Shown here: in pieces, positions 1 to 11,789 of the stretch | Layout: each line of letters begins with the position of its first letter | Position numbering within the stretch: position 1 is the stretch's first letter | DNA from: Fasciolopsis buskii | Lineage: Eukaryota > Platyhelminthes > Trematoda > Plagiorchiida > Fasciolidae | Assembly: GCA_008360955.1 (NCBI GenBank) | Contig: LUCM01008347.1 | Span: 128,619-192,618 of the forward strand | Length of the DNA: 64,000 nt | Direction of reading: 5' to 3' | Notes under the pieces: generated by a model | Database searches by the model: none | The model's input: the letters and a program-made list of their open reading frames with translations, nothing else | What the model was told of the DNA's origin: nothing | Program-made: the position numbers and the translations under genes

Positions 1-202
1 TCTGAGAAACCGATGCAGACGGTTTAAACAACCCGAATTGTAGCTGTCGAACGAGAACATCGTCTATCAGATTGCCCACGGTTGTGCCTAGTGGGATCTC
101 TTCTTTGATCCGATATTCATGTTCCATTGTTGTTGTCGTGGCCAAAACACTTTGCATGAGGTCACAATAAACCAGAATGAAGTAACTGATTAGAGCTGTC
201 AT
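1..202 (-). CDS. Protocadherin-like protein, first coding exon (partial, leaves window at left edge)
   Basis: Cadherin-superfamily adhesion receptor, expected at the plasma membrane where its extracellular cadherin (EC) repeats bind calcium and partner cadherins. Seen: from AT G at 202-200 the minus strand is open for 67 codons plus one base to the window edge. Residues 3-20 are hydrophobic (SYFILVY, SVLA) and end in a small residue at 21, a classic signal peptide. After a TTTT linker comes the EC1 signature, residues 30-45: YRIKEEIPLGT then TVGNL, matching the family pattern Y-x-I-x-E-E-x-P-x-G-T-x-V-G-N-L. Later Met codons (16, 26) would lose the signal peptide, so the first ATG is preferred. 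The rest of the gene lies left of the window. Upstream (to the right) there is a good splice acceptor, so a non-coding exon or a trans-spliced leader may precede it. The subtype (protocadherin rather than FAT or another cadherin) is less certain than the superfamily. Confidence 0.86.
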   Translation of the reverse strand, partial: MTALISYFILVYCDLMQSVLATTTTMEHEYRIKEEIPLGTTVGNLIDDVLVRQLQFGLFKPSASVSQ

Positions 203-263
203 CCTCTATTCCGTTTCGATCAACACTTCCGGGATACCAAGTACACACTGATAGTCTAGACAG
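203..263 (-). other. 5' UTR and splice acceptor of the protocadherin-like gene
   Basis: Reading the minus strand, a pyrimidine-rich tract (CTTTTCTACTCTATTCGG, then TTTTCTGTCTAG) ends in AG at 257-256, 53 bases before the start codon. This is a textbook 3' splice site. It implies either a cis intron in the 5' UTR or, in a flatworm, a trans-splice site for the spliced leader. No in-frame coding is seen upstream of the ATG. Confidence 0.5.
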
Positions 264-860
264 AAAACCGAATAGAGTAGAAAAGCAAGGCTTGTAGTAA
301 TAAAACCCGATCAGTAACACTTCTTCTGTTAACAGATATGCAGGACAAACCTTGCGCTATGCTATAAGCAAATCACAATTTGCCGTCATTTTCCAGCTCC
401 GGTAAATTACCTTTGGGAACTGGGATTGTTTTGCATTTCACACTTTCTACTACTGATTGACTAAATGATACCTCTGCGAACAAGTTTGATGGGCACTATT
501 GATTTCCTTGTATGGTTCAATAAGTTCAGCATTACCGGCTTTCTTGGAATAGCGGTCAATGCAAAGCCTTTTGTTTCATTGCCTCACGGACTTCGAAACC
601 TGATGTGATCAACTGGGTTGGTTAATCATACATTATTTCAGTGAATGTTTTGCTAGTGTAAAACAAGACTTTGATATCTAAGTTAATAAAAAGTTAAGAT
701 GAAGTTAGCGGTCAAAGCAGACAATTCTTATATTTTTTGCATGCGTGGCATGCAGAATACCAGTTAACTAGATGACTTCATACCGAATTAACCTGAATAA
801 GCAGTTTTTCCTTTTCGAACTTTACCCGGAATATACTTTACACCTCCCGTAGATCAGGAA

Positions 861-975
861 TCACTTACCCACTCACCCACTTATTCACTCACTCACTCAC
901 TCACTCACTCACTCACTCACTCACTCACTCACTCACTCACTCACTCACCCACTCACTCACTCACTCACTCACTCA
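861..975. repeat. ACTC tetranucleotide microsatellite
   Basis: A nearly pure run of the tetranucleotide ACTC/TCAC from about 884 to 975, with slightly degenerate units starting near 861 and one ACCC interruption near 948. On the minus strand, the coding strand of the protocadherin-like gene, it reads GTGAGTGAGT, so each unit contains a consensus-like 5' splice donor. Confidence 0.95.
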
Positions 976-1459
976 TTTAAATTGGGATCCCGTTGTGTTG
1001 GGTAAAATAACGTGGACATAATTTTAGACCTTCCAGCCTCTTGCTGAGTGAAAGTAAATCGGAACCAGGAGATTTCCTAAATAGTACGGCTCATGTAGGC
1101 CAATTTTTATTCGTCAAATGCACTCATTTCATCAATATGACGATATAATAAAAAAATAATGAACCCAGCCAAAGAAGTTTGATTTTGTTGTTCTTGGTGC
1201 GTTTCCAATACGAATGGATGAACAAAATTTTCTTGGAAGCGCACGACTGGTTTCGCTGTTGTTGTCACAGGCCAGGAATGCGTATCCGGTACTCTCTCGT
1301 CTAACACTCCCTCACACGTGCACTCGTTTTTAGATTTCTTATTGAATATGATCTGAACTACTGCGTGGTTCTTAAATTTAGCTAGCATCCATTCACAGTC
1401 CTGCTGAGTCAGATGAGATTCTGGTGAAAACGGCATTCACATTGAAAAAATTCTATTTA

Positions 1460-1529
1460 ATGAAATCAAACTTCGTAATACCGTTTGTTCTTTGCACCAT
1501 TTTCGATTTTTATGTACTAACTTATACAG
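1460..1529 (+). CDS. Weak candidate: short first exon with signal-peptide-like start
   Basis: ATG at 1460 opens 23 codons rich in hydrophobic residues (FVIPFVLCTIFDFYVL) and ends at an ACAG|GTAAAA donor (GT at 1530-1531). It looks like a signal-peptide exon, but AT-rich DNA produces hydrophobic frames easily, there is no recognised downstream exon, and the reverse strand is also open here. Possibly chance. Confidence 0.12.
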
Positions 1530-2293
1530 GTAAAAACCACAGAAATATACAACCTGCTCGAACAAAGTATTCTGGTGTTCACTTAACAAGTAGCCAAAAT
1601 ATTGTCCTTGTCTGTCATCCTGTATGATAAATTTTAAGCCACATTGGTCTGTGCAAAAGCGTTGCTTACTTAAGTCCATAAAACCGAGGACCATAGACCA
1701 AGTGGTTCCCTAAACTATACTGAATGTGAAGTGATGTCTCTTGCTAATGACTCCGAATCACGACAGTTATCTCGGTGGATGGTCTGCTCACATCCCGATA
1801 GGGGGCAAACTTTGGTTTCACTCACAGTCTGACTTCGATTGTTATGTTGATCACCCATGTCCAATCACCAACGGATTACAAATTTATCGCCTTCAGATGC
1901 TTGAAGACTTGCAGGCTGATCAATTTCAAAGGACTTCATTAACATTCACTACTCAAAAGCGCACGAAAATTTCTCGAGTGCAGTTTCCTTGACGGTTTTA
2001 CATTTTATCCATACATTTGCAAAAGAGGGTAGTAACGGCTAGATGTATTAGCATCTAATAACAAGCAGACAAACGATGCCGTTATTCCGTTTTAAAGCCA
2101 CGTATCGGAAAACTTGGACTGAAAATTTAACGGCAAAATTTAATCGGTACAAGTGTCATTAGAAGAATCAAATTTATTCCGCTTTTCCACGTCCTGGATC
2201 TAACTGAAGTGCGACGATGATAAACCAATAAAATCGACAATGGGGAATTGGTATTTTAACTGCTTTGGAGAACAGGAGAAATTAACGAGTTTA

Positions 2294-2343
2294 TATAAAT
2301 ATATATGTATATATATATATATGTACACACATATATATATATA
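2294..2343. repeat. AT-rich dinucleotide microsatellite
   Basis: Alternating TATATA, with ATATGTATAT and a short GTACACACATAT segment, followed by more TATATA. An ordinary interrupted (TA)n/(AC)n simple repeat. Confidence 0.9.
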
Positions 2344-4006
2344 CTTACTTATGACTGAAAACATCGTATCAGTCTCAGTGCTTATGTCTTCTGAAATGTT
2401 ACTTCGGCCGATTGCAGTATAAATTTAAGTTTATATTTCGATGTAATCATGAGGAAAGCTCAGTACAAAATGTCGTATGAGGCTAGGTTTCAGCTTACAA
2501 TGGATGAAACACGCAAAACTGTTCTTCATTAAATTAAAATTCTTTCTGACTGAGAAAATTATGCGAGGTACAGCGGTAAACTCGCTATCAATAGGCCAAT
2601 ATCTGGTTTCGCTGGCGAGTTTCACTTTAGGTGATCTGTTTTCTGCTCGAGTCTTTCACGTGCTCAACAGGACGGCTGCGCATTCTGAATGTGATAGCCT
2701 TGAATGGAAAAACATTCGCGAAGCCCACATAGATATGTTGTGGAACACGGATCTTTCTTTTTCCGCTTCGCATTTATCTCCATCCCATCGCTCAAAGACA
2801 TTTTCATAAGTTTCTTTTTTCCGATAGGTCTTATCCATGCTGGACATCCTATTGGATTTTTGCTTTCTAAGGCAAACCAACTTTTGTTCATACAATAGAA
2901 AAGGAAATTGAAATGTAATTGCTTTGCATCACTATGTTTACGTCTGCTCGCATGCTCGAAATGTCCGGTATTCGCACACGAAATGCTTTGTTTGTCTAAT
3001 TGGAAACATTGTGGTCATATGGTCAGTTGTTTCAGTCTAGCAAACAATATGAACTGGTTTTCACATTGCCTGACGCGCTTTACCCCTTTTGGAGAGGCAC
3101 TGTTAAAAGAAAGATGCCATTTTTGGTTTAACTGCTCCGGTTTGGCAGTTACGGTATCCCACTTAGTTAGTATTTGAAAAGACTTGTACATTAATCTCAT
3201 TTTGGAAACTTGGGCTTATGGGGAACCAAATCAATTCTAATAATACCATAAATAAAGTAAAAATAATTCGTTATTTTGAACTATCTTGTTTTACGAAGCA
3301 AAATCTAGTTACGGATCGCCTCAATTGCATTCTGTGTGATGCATATTTGTAGTACATGGAAGCGCGTTTTCTTGATTCTCACTCGTCGCAATGTGACTAA
3401 CTTGGTGAAAAGATACCACTATTGTGGTTTGCTATGCTGAGAGCACCTCAAAGGATCTTGACACGCACTGCGGAGTTGGTCGGACTTGTCTGCACGAAAA
3501 TTAGTCTTGAGCGTTTTTGTTTCGACTTGTAAGCGTCAACTTTTGGGTCGTTTGTTAATCTCCTTGATTCAATTTTACCATCGAATCTGCTTATATTGCC
3601 CTGTTTTCGTCTGCACCGGCAAGATATTATTCTGCATTTTCATCTGGCTCACTGCTTTTGCAGTAAAATCGGACCTAAAGTCTTGTCAAACCCTGGGCCT
3701 GGTTCCTTTCTTCCCCTCGTTGTTCGATCACCGTTAAGGATGTAATTTTTGTCTTACTACCTTCTACAACGGCGGTGTCTAACTTCTAATTCGGAGTTTT
3801 TATTCTGCGATGTTGAATGAGATTTGTTTTGCCCTTGGTCGTAATTTTGCCAAAAGAAATCTAAAGTCCCGGCCAATATTTTGTTCAGCACTATTGCTCA
3901 ATCAACTACTTACGGTCTGCTCTGACAGTCTTAGACGTAGGATTTTTTGAAATACATTTGCCGGTTCAAATATTGGGAGTGTTTCGGTGGCTATGGGCTG
4001 GCGACT

Positions 4007-4039
4007 GCACACAACAAGGATGGTGCATTTGTTGTGTGC
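4007..4039. repeat. Perfect 11-bp inverted repeat (hairpin)
   Basis: GCACACAACAA at 4007-4017 is exactly reverse-complemented by TTGTTGTGTGC at 4029-4039, with an 11-base spacer. No coding context is recognised. It could be a hairpin in RNA or DNA, or a protein-binding site; function unknown. Confidence 0.8.
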
Positions 4040-7000
4040 TTTTGTGATTGTCACTGGTGAATTGAATGGATGCGCTACTCACATAGTGGCCTCACTGCCA
4101 GACATAGCGAATTTTTAAACAACGAATACTGATTTTCACCCTGACCCTGTTATTTGGCGGCACCTACGTCACAATCAGATTAACATTTGGGTTAAATATG
4201 CCTGATTAGAGTGTACTGACTAAAGTCTAGAGGGAACAGAGGTTAGACAAAGGCGAAATTTTTCAATGCTATTGAATCTATCATCCAAACCGCTGCTGGT
4301 TCGTTTTTAGAATAACAATTCAAAGCTCAACATTTTGTCATGGGTCTGCAATCTCCATCGAGTATGCAAATTTAATAATAATGATACTAATTAGCATGAT
4401 TTGTAAAACTGATCAACCTGATTCATTGAAACTTGAGGAGGGATCGAACCCACGGTGTCTAACTGTATACGAACAAGCTCCCCTTAAATTACGTATTTTT
4501 CGTTCTCTGTCTGAGTTTCAGCTTTACCACAATGCTACCAAAGTATTAAGATCCAGTTGACAGAAAGGATGAAGTAGCTCTAACAATAGAGTCAATTTTT
4601 ACGTGGAACAGGACCATGCAAATTGGGTGTCAAATCATTCACTTGCCGCAAAGCAGCCACTCGGCTTTCTTATTGTCGGTCTAATCAAAGACGCTATTTT
4701 ATCAAACAACAATGGTTGGACATTCCAGTAGTCAAGTGAACGATTGATTTGCTGATCCACGCTAACGTAGTAAAATCCAGTTTATTTCTTCGATTAATAC
4801 TACTACAAATTACACCTATTTTTGATGGGAACTACACATTACATAAGACAGAAATTAGTAATTGGAGTACACGAAGTCATGGATTTCGTGAAATATGCGC
4901 ACGTTTCGTTTGCTTTTATTTTTCTCTGAGACGAAACCAGGCCTGCATAACGACTAGATTAACCTCGTAAGGAGGAGCGTGATGACTGTATTCTAAATAA
5001 TTGAGACAATGCGATACGTATTTCCGAAACCTGCTTTTCAGCAGATTTTGTTTAGAACAACATATTTCGAGAATGCCCCAGCGAAAAAGGGAGGCCGAAA
5101 AATTGAGAAGGATTGACTTTTGACCCTCGATTTCACTTTGGTTCTCCTGGTTGCTTTTGCACACCACTGACTGGTACTAACAAGGTTTAAAAACAAGAAC
5201 CCTTAGTGCCTCGAAAATTTGAATCACTTTCCGAATTCCCAAAAGAAAAAATGAAAAGTCAGAATGATTTTTCACGTCACTTCGAATAATGGGTGATTTC
5301 TGTTGGAGCGACTGGTGCTCACGGAACTATCAGAGTCATTTGAATCGAGGATTTAACAAAAAAACAAACCTAAACATTGTCGGTTTGATTCCTTACCCCA
5401 CGTTTTAACTTTGCCTACTTAAATGGTAATTTGTAATTTCATAACTAATCAAAATAAAAGTAGAAAGGAAAAATTAGTTTAGATTGACGTCATAATCTAT
5501 GCAGGAGTATGGGGATGGCTTCAACGAAAGAGCTTATTATTCAGCGACCTGCAATCGCCACTTTCAAAGAGTCACACCGAATCACTAAATGCCAATCTCT
5601 GGAAGGCCATCTAACTGTCTCTTATTCGTAACAGCCACCTTCCAGAAGAGCTATGATTTCACGGAAAATTTTATTAATACTGTTAGCTGGATGAAGCTTA
5701 TGTGGTTAACTAAATTTCTTGCCGGGAAAAAAGTAGTCATCTACTAAAGGCGTCCGCGTTGTGCACACCTGACGGTGTCTGGTGCAATCAAACTTCTTTA
5801 TCTTCCTACTCTGAATTATTGATTTTATTCGCAGTGTCAGCATTCCACAATAAACATATTTCGCTTGGTGCTTCCATATGGTTCCAACTCTGATACATTT
5901 AGTACAAGCTTATTCGGATGTTGGGGACCCTAGCTGACCCAGTTAGTAACATCTCACAGAATTCTTCCTAATCTTGTGAAAAACCCCAACGGGTTTTCTT
6001 ACAGAAGCAACTAGTTTCCATCTTGTATTCGTTGCTACTGCTGAACCCAAAAAATATTCGAATCAGTCAAGCATAGCTTGACAGAATCAGTTTCTCCAAG
6101 GCATAGTTATGAAAGACTGGAGTAAAATTTTGTTTGGAAGCAAAGAATATTTTCGCAACATGCATTAAATTCGATGTCATATGGTTAACATTTCCAGAAT
6201 TTCGGGCATTTTGCGCTGCAAGATGATTTCAAATACAAACCACGGATTAACCGTCGTGTCTGAGATCACAAAATGAGGCCAGTCTGCAACTTGATTACAG
6301 TGTCCAATCACCTACTTCAAAAACAGTGAGATTGTGAATTGTCCTACTAAGGTTTTCAGGATGCTCTGCGAAGCGCACATAGGTATTTTTGCTCTACTTT
6401 TTAACAAAAGTCGACATTTTCAATGATCGAAACTGCCCTGAATGTACCAGATTTTGGTTCCAAATATTTTGTGGCTCTTCCCCTATTTCGATTCGCCTTT
6501 TTCGAACCAAAAGATTCATCACATTTCAACAATCGGTGTTGGAATTTCTTTCTTTCCCGGAAACGTACAGGTGATTTCAGCAACCAGCTGTCTTCAAAAC
6601 AGACAGCGTTTGAGTTCTTTTTGGTTCGACTGAACGTCCAATAGGTGTCGGGCTGTAATACAAGTTTCTCTTGAACAAGTGAAGGAAAATTTTTGTAAAG
6701 CTGTTACATATTACTAGTAACACGTTAATTGATTTGCGCAGATAATCTGAATCTGATACTATAAAACAGTTACATTTTTCTGTTAAAAAATGAAAGACAA
6801 ACAGCAATTTCTTTTCCGATACACTCAGGGGCAGACTTTTGCAACTGGCAAAGTAAACAAAACGGTTTTGTTGTCTACCCTTGAATCGGAACAGGAGAAA
6901 AAAGGCATAGGCACCTCGGTTTCTCCCTGGATCACTCACATTTTATATAGCATGCCATCTTCGAAACTAACAAGACAAGAATAGACAGTCCGATTATTTC

Positions 7001-8472
7001 GGGGATATAGTTACTTATTTTAAATTTTTTTGCAACTGGAAGATATTACCGCATATCGTGTAAAATTCACTAATTCCATTTTTTCCAGCTCCCAATATTT
7101 GCAGTTTTCGTGGTTTTATTTTCGAGCTCCAAGCTAATTCTACAAACAGCATCACAAATGAAGCCCAATGCAGGGAGGTCTCTCGTGTATTGAAAAGCAA
7201 CTTAAAGCGGCAGAAGAAAATACTGCCGAGAAAATATTTAGAATACAATCTTTGATGGAATGGCCTATTTCCACCTGAGGACACAATATGTCCAGATAAC
7301 TTCAACAGCTTTTTCCATTTCAATTAGTCACATACTGAGATCAAATAACAAATATGAATTGTTCTTAGATTTCGGTGAGCCCACATGATCTTTACCACTA
7401 GGTATTTCTCTCATACTTTGATAGCAAACGCTAAACCTGCATCCAAGTTTTGTTTCCCATTTTTCCTGTATATATATCAATTTCGTTGGCTGCATAGAGG
7501 ATAGAGAAAACCAGAAAATAAAATGCTAGGCTTTTTGAGGAGAGTGAATTTACACAAAATAACTACCCATCTATGCACACACTTGAAATGATAAAAAGCT
7601 GTTGATGTTTACAAAATAAAGTTTGAATGACACCCAATTTGTCTTTTAGCTCCGCAAATTTGACATTCAAAAACCAGGCGAAAGTTCGTTTTTCTCGACA
7701 AAGCTCGAAAGAAATACGACGTTGACAGGATTTATATTTTCCCGATTTTCGGCCGGGTGCTTCACACAGCAGCAGTCAAAATTTGCTCGTATTGTTTACT
7801 CAGTAAATCGCGGTGTTTTGTTGACTCAGGACAAACTCTGCAAAACGGTTTTGATTAACAGAAATATTCGGTCCTGCCATCCAGTTAAAATTGTGCACAA
7901 ATTGTTAGTTGATTTAAGTTGCACTTGCCTGAAGCAAACCGTAAAATGGCGAACGATGGTCTGTCTAGTTGATTAGGACATTTAAGTATCGTGGAAAACT
8001 GACAAACTTCCAGATTCACTGGAATGGAAAAATTCCGCAATTCTCATATATTAAATCAAATGGCAAATTATCAAGCAAAATCCCACGAGTTATTACTCTG
8101 CTAGTGTTCCTTGCAAAGGTCTGTCTTAAGTCCATCATAAGGTCAACTTCAATGTTGATTTATAGGCTCAAATTCGTCAAGTTAATATATTGTGGTCTCG
8201 GATATTTCCTTGTCATCTTAGAGCTTCGACCAACTGGGAACCACATTCTACAGAGCAGGATGTCCACAAATTGACTGAAATGTTGCTTCTACTCCAAAAC
8301 GGCCGTGTTTTGGTTTAAATGTAAAGCGTGGCTTGAGAACCTTTTGGTAGTGACAAGTTTAGGGTAGAAAAAACGAAAAAACGAAATCAGCTTAAGAATG
8401 TCAGACCTTAAATGTGAAATGAAAACTGCTGTCATAAAATGGGAATAAACAAATTCCTTTTTTATCAATCAG

Positions 8473-8578
8473 CTGGATTACGGGGATTGCGTCTCTTATT
8501 GTGATGACGGAAGATTTTCATTTCTGATTGATCCCAAGTACTGTTTGTGGGTTCCCATAGAAGATTTTAAGAAAAATA
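8473..8578 (+). CDS. Candidate internal exon, unknown protein
   Basis: A strong acceptor (TTCCTTTTTTATCAATCAG, AG at 8471-8472) is followed by 35 open codons plus one base and a near-perfect donor ATA|GTAAGTGAG (GT at 8579-8580). The peptide is cysteine- and acid-rich (DYGDCVSYCDDGRF, then IDPKYCLWVPIEDF). I recognise no family. An open 35-codon frame between two good sites can occur by chance in one of three frames, so support rests mainly on the splice signals. Neighbouring plus-strand exon candidates (11547-11789, 13553-13633) do not join directly in phase. Confidence 0.27.
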
Positions 8579-11546
8579 GTAAGTGAGTTGGATATTCTCA
8601 TGGGTTTTTTAGGAAGCTTTTGGTGTACTAGTTGCTATCCAAGTCCGAATCCAAGATAGCCCAGATCGTGATAATAACGGATTCTTGAAAATCTCTATTC
8701 TCTTTGGTCCAGGCGTATTTTACTGTTCATTCTAACCATTTCAAGTCCACATGCTCTGCCGCGAATAAGTTGTAAATTCGTTAGATGTGACTGGGTATTA
8801 AATCTCTGTGCAATTAGGGAAAACATTCGCTGTCATGGCAGACCGCAGTAGCTCATATGTCCTGGTTGATGTGATAGATATCTTCATGCCTTCTGCTAGG
8901 ATAGTTCATTCTGCCTTTTAAAATCATATCCAATGGGAAACAACGATGCCGTTGCAGCAAAAAGAACGCTGAATTTCTGATGAAAAACAGGTTACAAGGG
9001 AGAGAGTATGCATGATATAGTAAAAAATTACTACATAAACCTACACTGTTTCCACCCTCTACGAAAGCAAAAAGAAACCATGTTATAGAACTGCCATAGA
9101 AATTTCTTAATGCTGAGTTTTATTACACAAGACTGCACAGCTGTAGGCACATGTTCACTGAGGGGGAGAAGAAGTTCGATGTGATTAATGAGTTTTGCAT
9201 TGAAGCATTCAGTTTAGAAGCTAACATCAAGCTGGAAGCTGTTCGACCACGGAAAAACCTTGTCACTCAGCTATGCGGACATCCTATTTCTTGGAAAACC
9301 GAGGAAGTCCCACTATTTAGAAGTTATGTGACAGTACTAGTAAGACCGTCAAATTTCCTGTCACCAATTGTTTTCCTACTCTTTGTCATCAGGTGGTTTA
9401 CCCGGGGGTGGGTAGGGCAGAATTACGGATGGCACCAACTGAGGAATTTGTTGTAGTCTCTGTGCTCATGTTCCTATGTTGGATTAGCCCAGTACATTTT
9501 TAACACCTATTTTCTGTTGGACATTCTGGCCTCAGTTAAGTTGCTTGTATGACAACGCTTCAAGTACTTCACCATACTAATCATTACCAATCCGATTATG
9601 GTCACGTCACAGCCTGTAATAAAAAGGCATTCTTATTGGGTATCTGTCTTTACCAGTTGAGAAGTCAATTGTCTTGAGAAATGTCACTCCAAATTACCTC
9701 CACCAGCGCAAAGCAATCATTTTGACTGGATTCCACGATCGATAATGTGATCAAAGACAGCTTTCCTTGTTAAGCAAATCAATGAAATGCTTCAGATAAA
9801 AGGGATGGGTATAAACCACCAAATACGGATCCACTTTTTCTTGCTTCCGTTTGACTTTCCCCCAGAATTTCAGTCGTCGGATCCACCAAATTGGTAATGT
9901 AGGTAGTGATAACAACAGCTGGATGATCACTTGTGAACAAACCAAATCGACCACCACAACTGACGTCCTACTGGGTTCAACTCGTGAGTCAGACCGGCAC
10001 AAATGTTTGTTCCGTGTTTAGTGAATCTCACACTTTAGCCTATACTCACAATAAGTCACATTTACTTATGGTTATAAACCGGAATAAACAAGAAGTACAT
10101 ATTTCCTCACACCAGAGCGAGAATGACAACTTTGTCCGACACTTCCAGTGGGAGCATAAATGTAGTTACCATGCTGATTGATGTTGTGGTGAAATATCAT
10201 CTCTTCTCGCAAAATATTCTTACTGATGACCAGACGTAAACAGTAACGAAGTTTACTTTGATGCACAAGATTCCTCTTTTTGAAAAGCCCGATGTCGGTC
10301 ACAGGGAATTTGTTTCGTCTCGATCCCAGAAGTATACTGTGAATGCAGCAATGAATGGACCGAGTAATTTAGTTAGCATTCGTGAATAAAATGTATCTTT
10401 TCAACCGCATGTGGTGTGCATTTCTTATCAAAACGACTTTTTTGCTCAGATGAATTCATCCTGGCAAACTAGGTTGCGCGCATTAAATCACTTTCATTTG
10501 GATCAGCATAAAATACAAATACACTGCGTGTTTAATGCATAAAATTAGAAAGTCGGCCGGGAATGGTGTTGTTAAAAATGATATTCATCCATCGAGTTTC
10601 AAGTTGATTGAGAGCATGGCAATGTTTTTGGGATAAACTAGGTAGAAAAACAAGATATTTTATTTAAAAAACTTGTTGGAAACTAATCAGGATCATGCCC
10701 AAGCCGGTGTCTCATTTTACCGTCAATGTCAGCAACCTAGTTAGAGAGCTGAACCATTTATGCCACGGTGATTTTATCTATTTTGTTGTTTATTTCTGTG
10801 TCCGCGAATAGCAGCTATCTGATAGTTGGTACAGATTCCTTGATCATTCAGAACTGTCAGGATTCACGTTACCCGCAGAAAAAGAAAACAAATTCGTTCT
10901 TATCCGGATTAGTTTTTCCAATGCATCCCCAGCTCCCTCGTTTCGTCGACACTTACGGGAAGTGGAAAGACAGCGGACTATCATCTATCAGTCTTGTGTT
11001 CGCTCTTCTGTGCACAAGTGGAGAAACTGTTTGATTTAGTGGTCGGTTTTCCGAGCGAAAACCATGGCACTGGAACTAACACACGCACATTGTTCCATTG
11101 ACAAGCACCAAGCGAACGGAAGGCATCATTTGACGAGAGCTTGCTTTCCAAGTGGCCTGGATGAGTTGAATGAATGGACGAGTCAAGTAAACACGAAAGC
11201 CATGCAAACTAACTGGAATACTTGCACCTCCCATCTCACATTCTCCCACTAGCGCTTAGTTAGTCACTTGTAACGGATCAGCAAGAAATCTGAGCTTTGC
11301 AAAACTGGGATGATTGCTCTGTTGTGGAAAAAACATTTGGGATCTATCTTTTCATGCAATTGGTTCAGTAGGCCAGAAAAGTGAATGTATGGTGCAGAGT
11401 CACCATTTGAATGATCCTTGCCAAGACATTCTGACAACATATTTTGACGTGAGTCATGCATGGTAATTTGATTCTTAGTGAGCAAATAATCTAGGTATTG
11501 ACATTATTTGGACACAAATTTCGATCGAGCTAAAATTTATTCATAG
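8579..11546. other. No recognised gene
   Basis: AT-rich spacer or intron. Open runs on both strands (9151-9456 plus, 9751-10002 minus, 10768-11034 plus) carry no recognised motif and no convincing splice pairs. No repeats of note are seen. Confidence 0.5.
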
Positions 11547-11789
11547 TTCAGCCACGGGCACTATTTGCATGCATGCGGAATATTGAACAGAACAAAATAT
11601 TTCTGTCTTTGGCTTTTGTTACTAAAAGCGACAGTCTATCTTTCCAATGCTTGTTTAAACCATCATTTGGGCGGTCAAATCAGTGCATCTATGCATGACT
11701 TCGAATTATGTGTTCTGTCTCACCAGGATGCCCAATTACGACTTGTGTTCGTTATCCAGATACCATCAACCCAAAGACCGAGTAATCAG
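11547..11789 (+). CDS. Candidate internal exon, unknown secreted or membrane protein
   Basis: An acceptor (TTTATTCATAG, AG at 11545-11546) opens exactly 81 codons, phase 0 at both ends, closed by a strong donor CAG|GTGAGG (GT at 11790-11791). Near the start is a hydrophobic stretch (FCLWLLLLKATVYL), which could be a membrane segment or late signal peptide; a second part (LRLVFVIQIP) is also apolar. Four cysteines are scattered in it. Family not recognised. A second strong donor, CAG|GTAAGC, occurs at 11925, so this neighbourhood may be transcribed on plus. About one such exon could arise by chance in this window. Confidence 0.33.

Larger units (their letters stand above)
264..8472. other. Upstream or intergenic DNA, no recognised gene
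   Basis: AT-rich sequence lying 5' of the protocadherin-like gene. It holds a long ACTC microsatellite, an AT/AC microsatellite, a perfect 11-bp inverted repeat and one weak signal-peptide-like exon, all listed separately. Open runs of 60-120 codons occur on both strands (for example 1107-1436 minus, 2477-2809 plus, 6577-6939 minus), but none shows a known family or paired splice sites, and they are at chance level. A promoter for the protocadherin may be here but I cannot locate it. Confidence 0.55.

Noticed and set aside
1107..1436. 109-codon minus-strand open run just upstream of the protocadherin gene
   Set aside because: No known motif, no good splice sites and length expected by chance at this base composition.
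4441..4452. GGTTCGATCCC on minus resembling a pol III B box
   Set aside because: Flanks do not form a cloverleaf and no A box is seen.
4916..5167. Minus-strand run with SHHAPPYEVNLVVMQAWF that looked like a retroelement fragment
   Set aside because: No RT, integrase or RNase H motif nearby in any frame.
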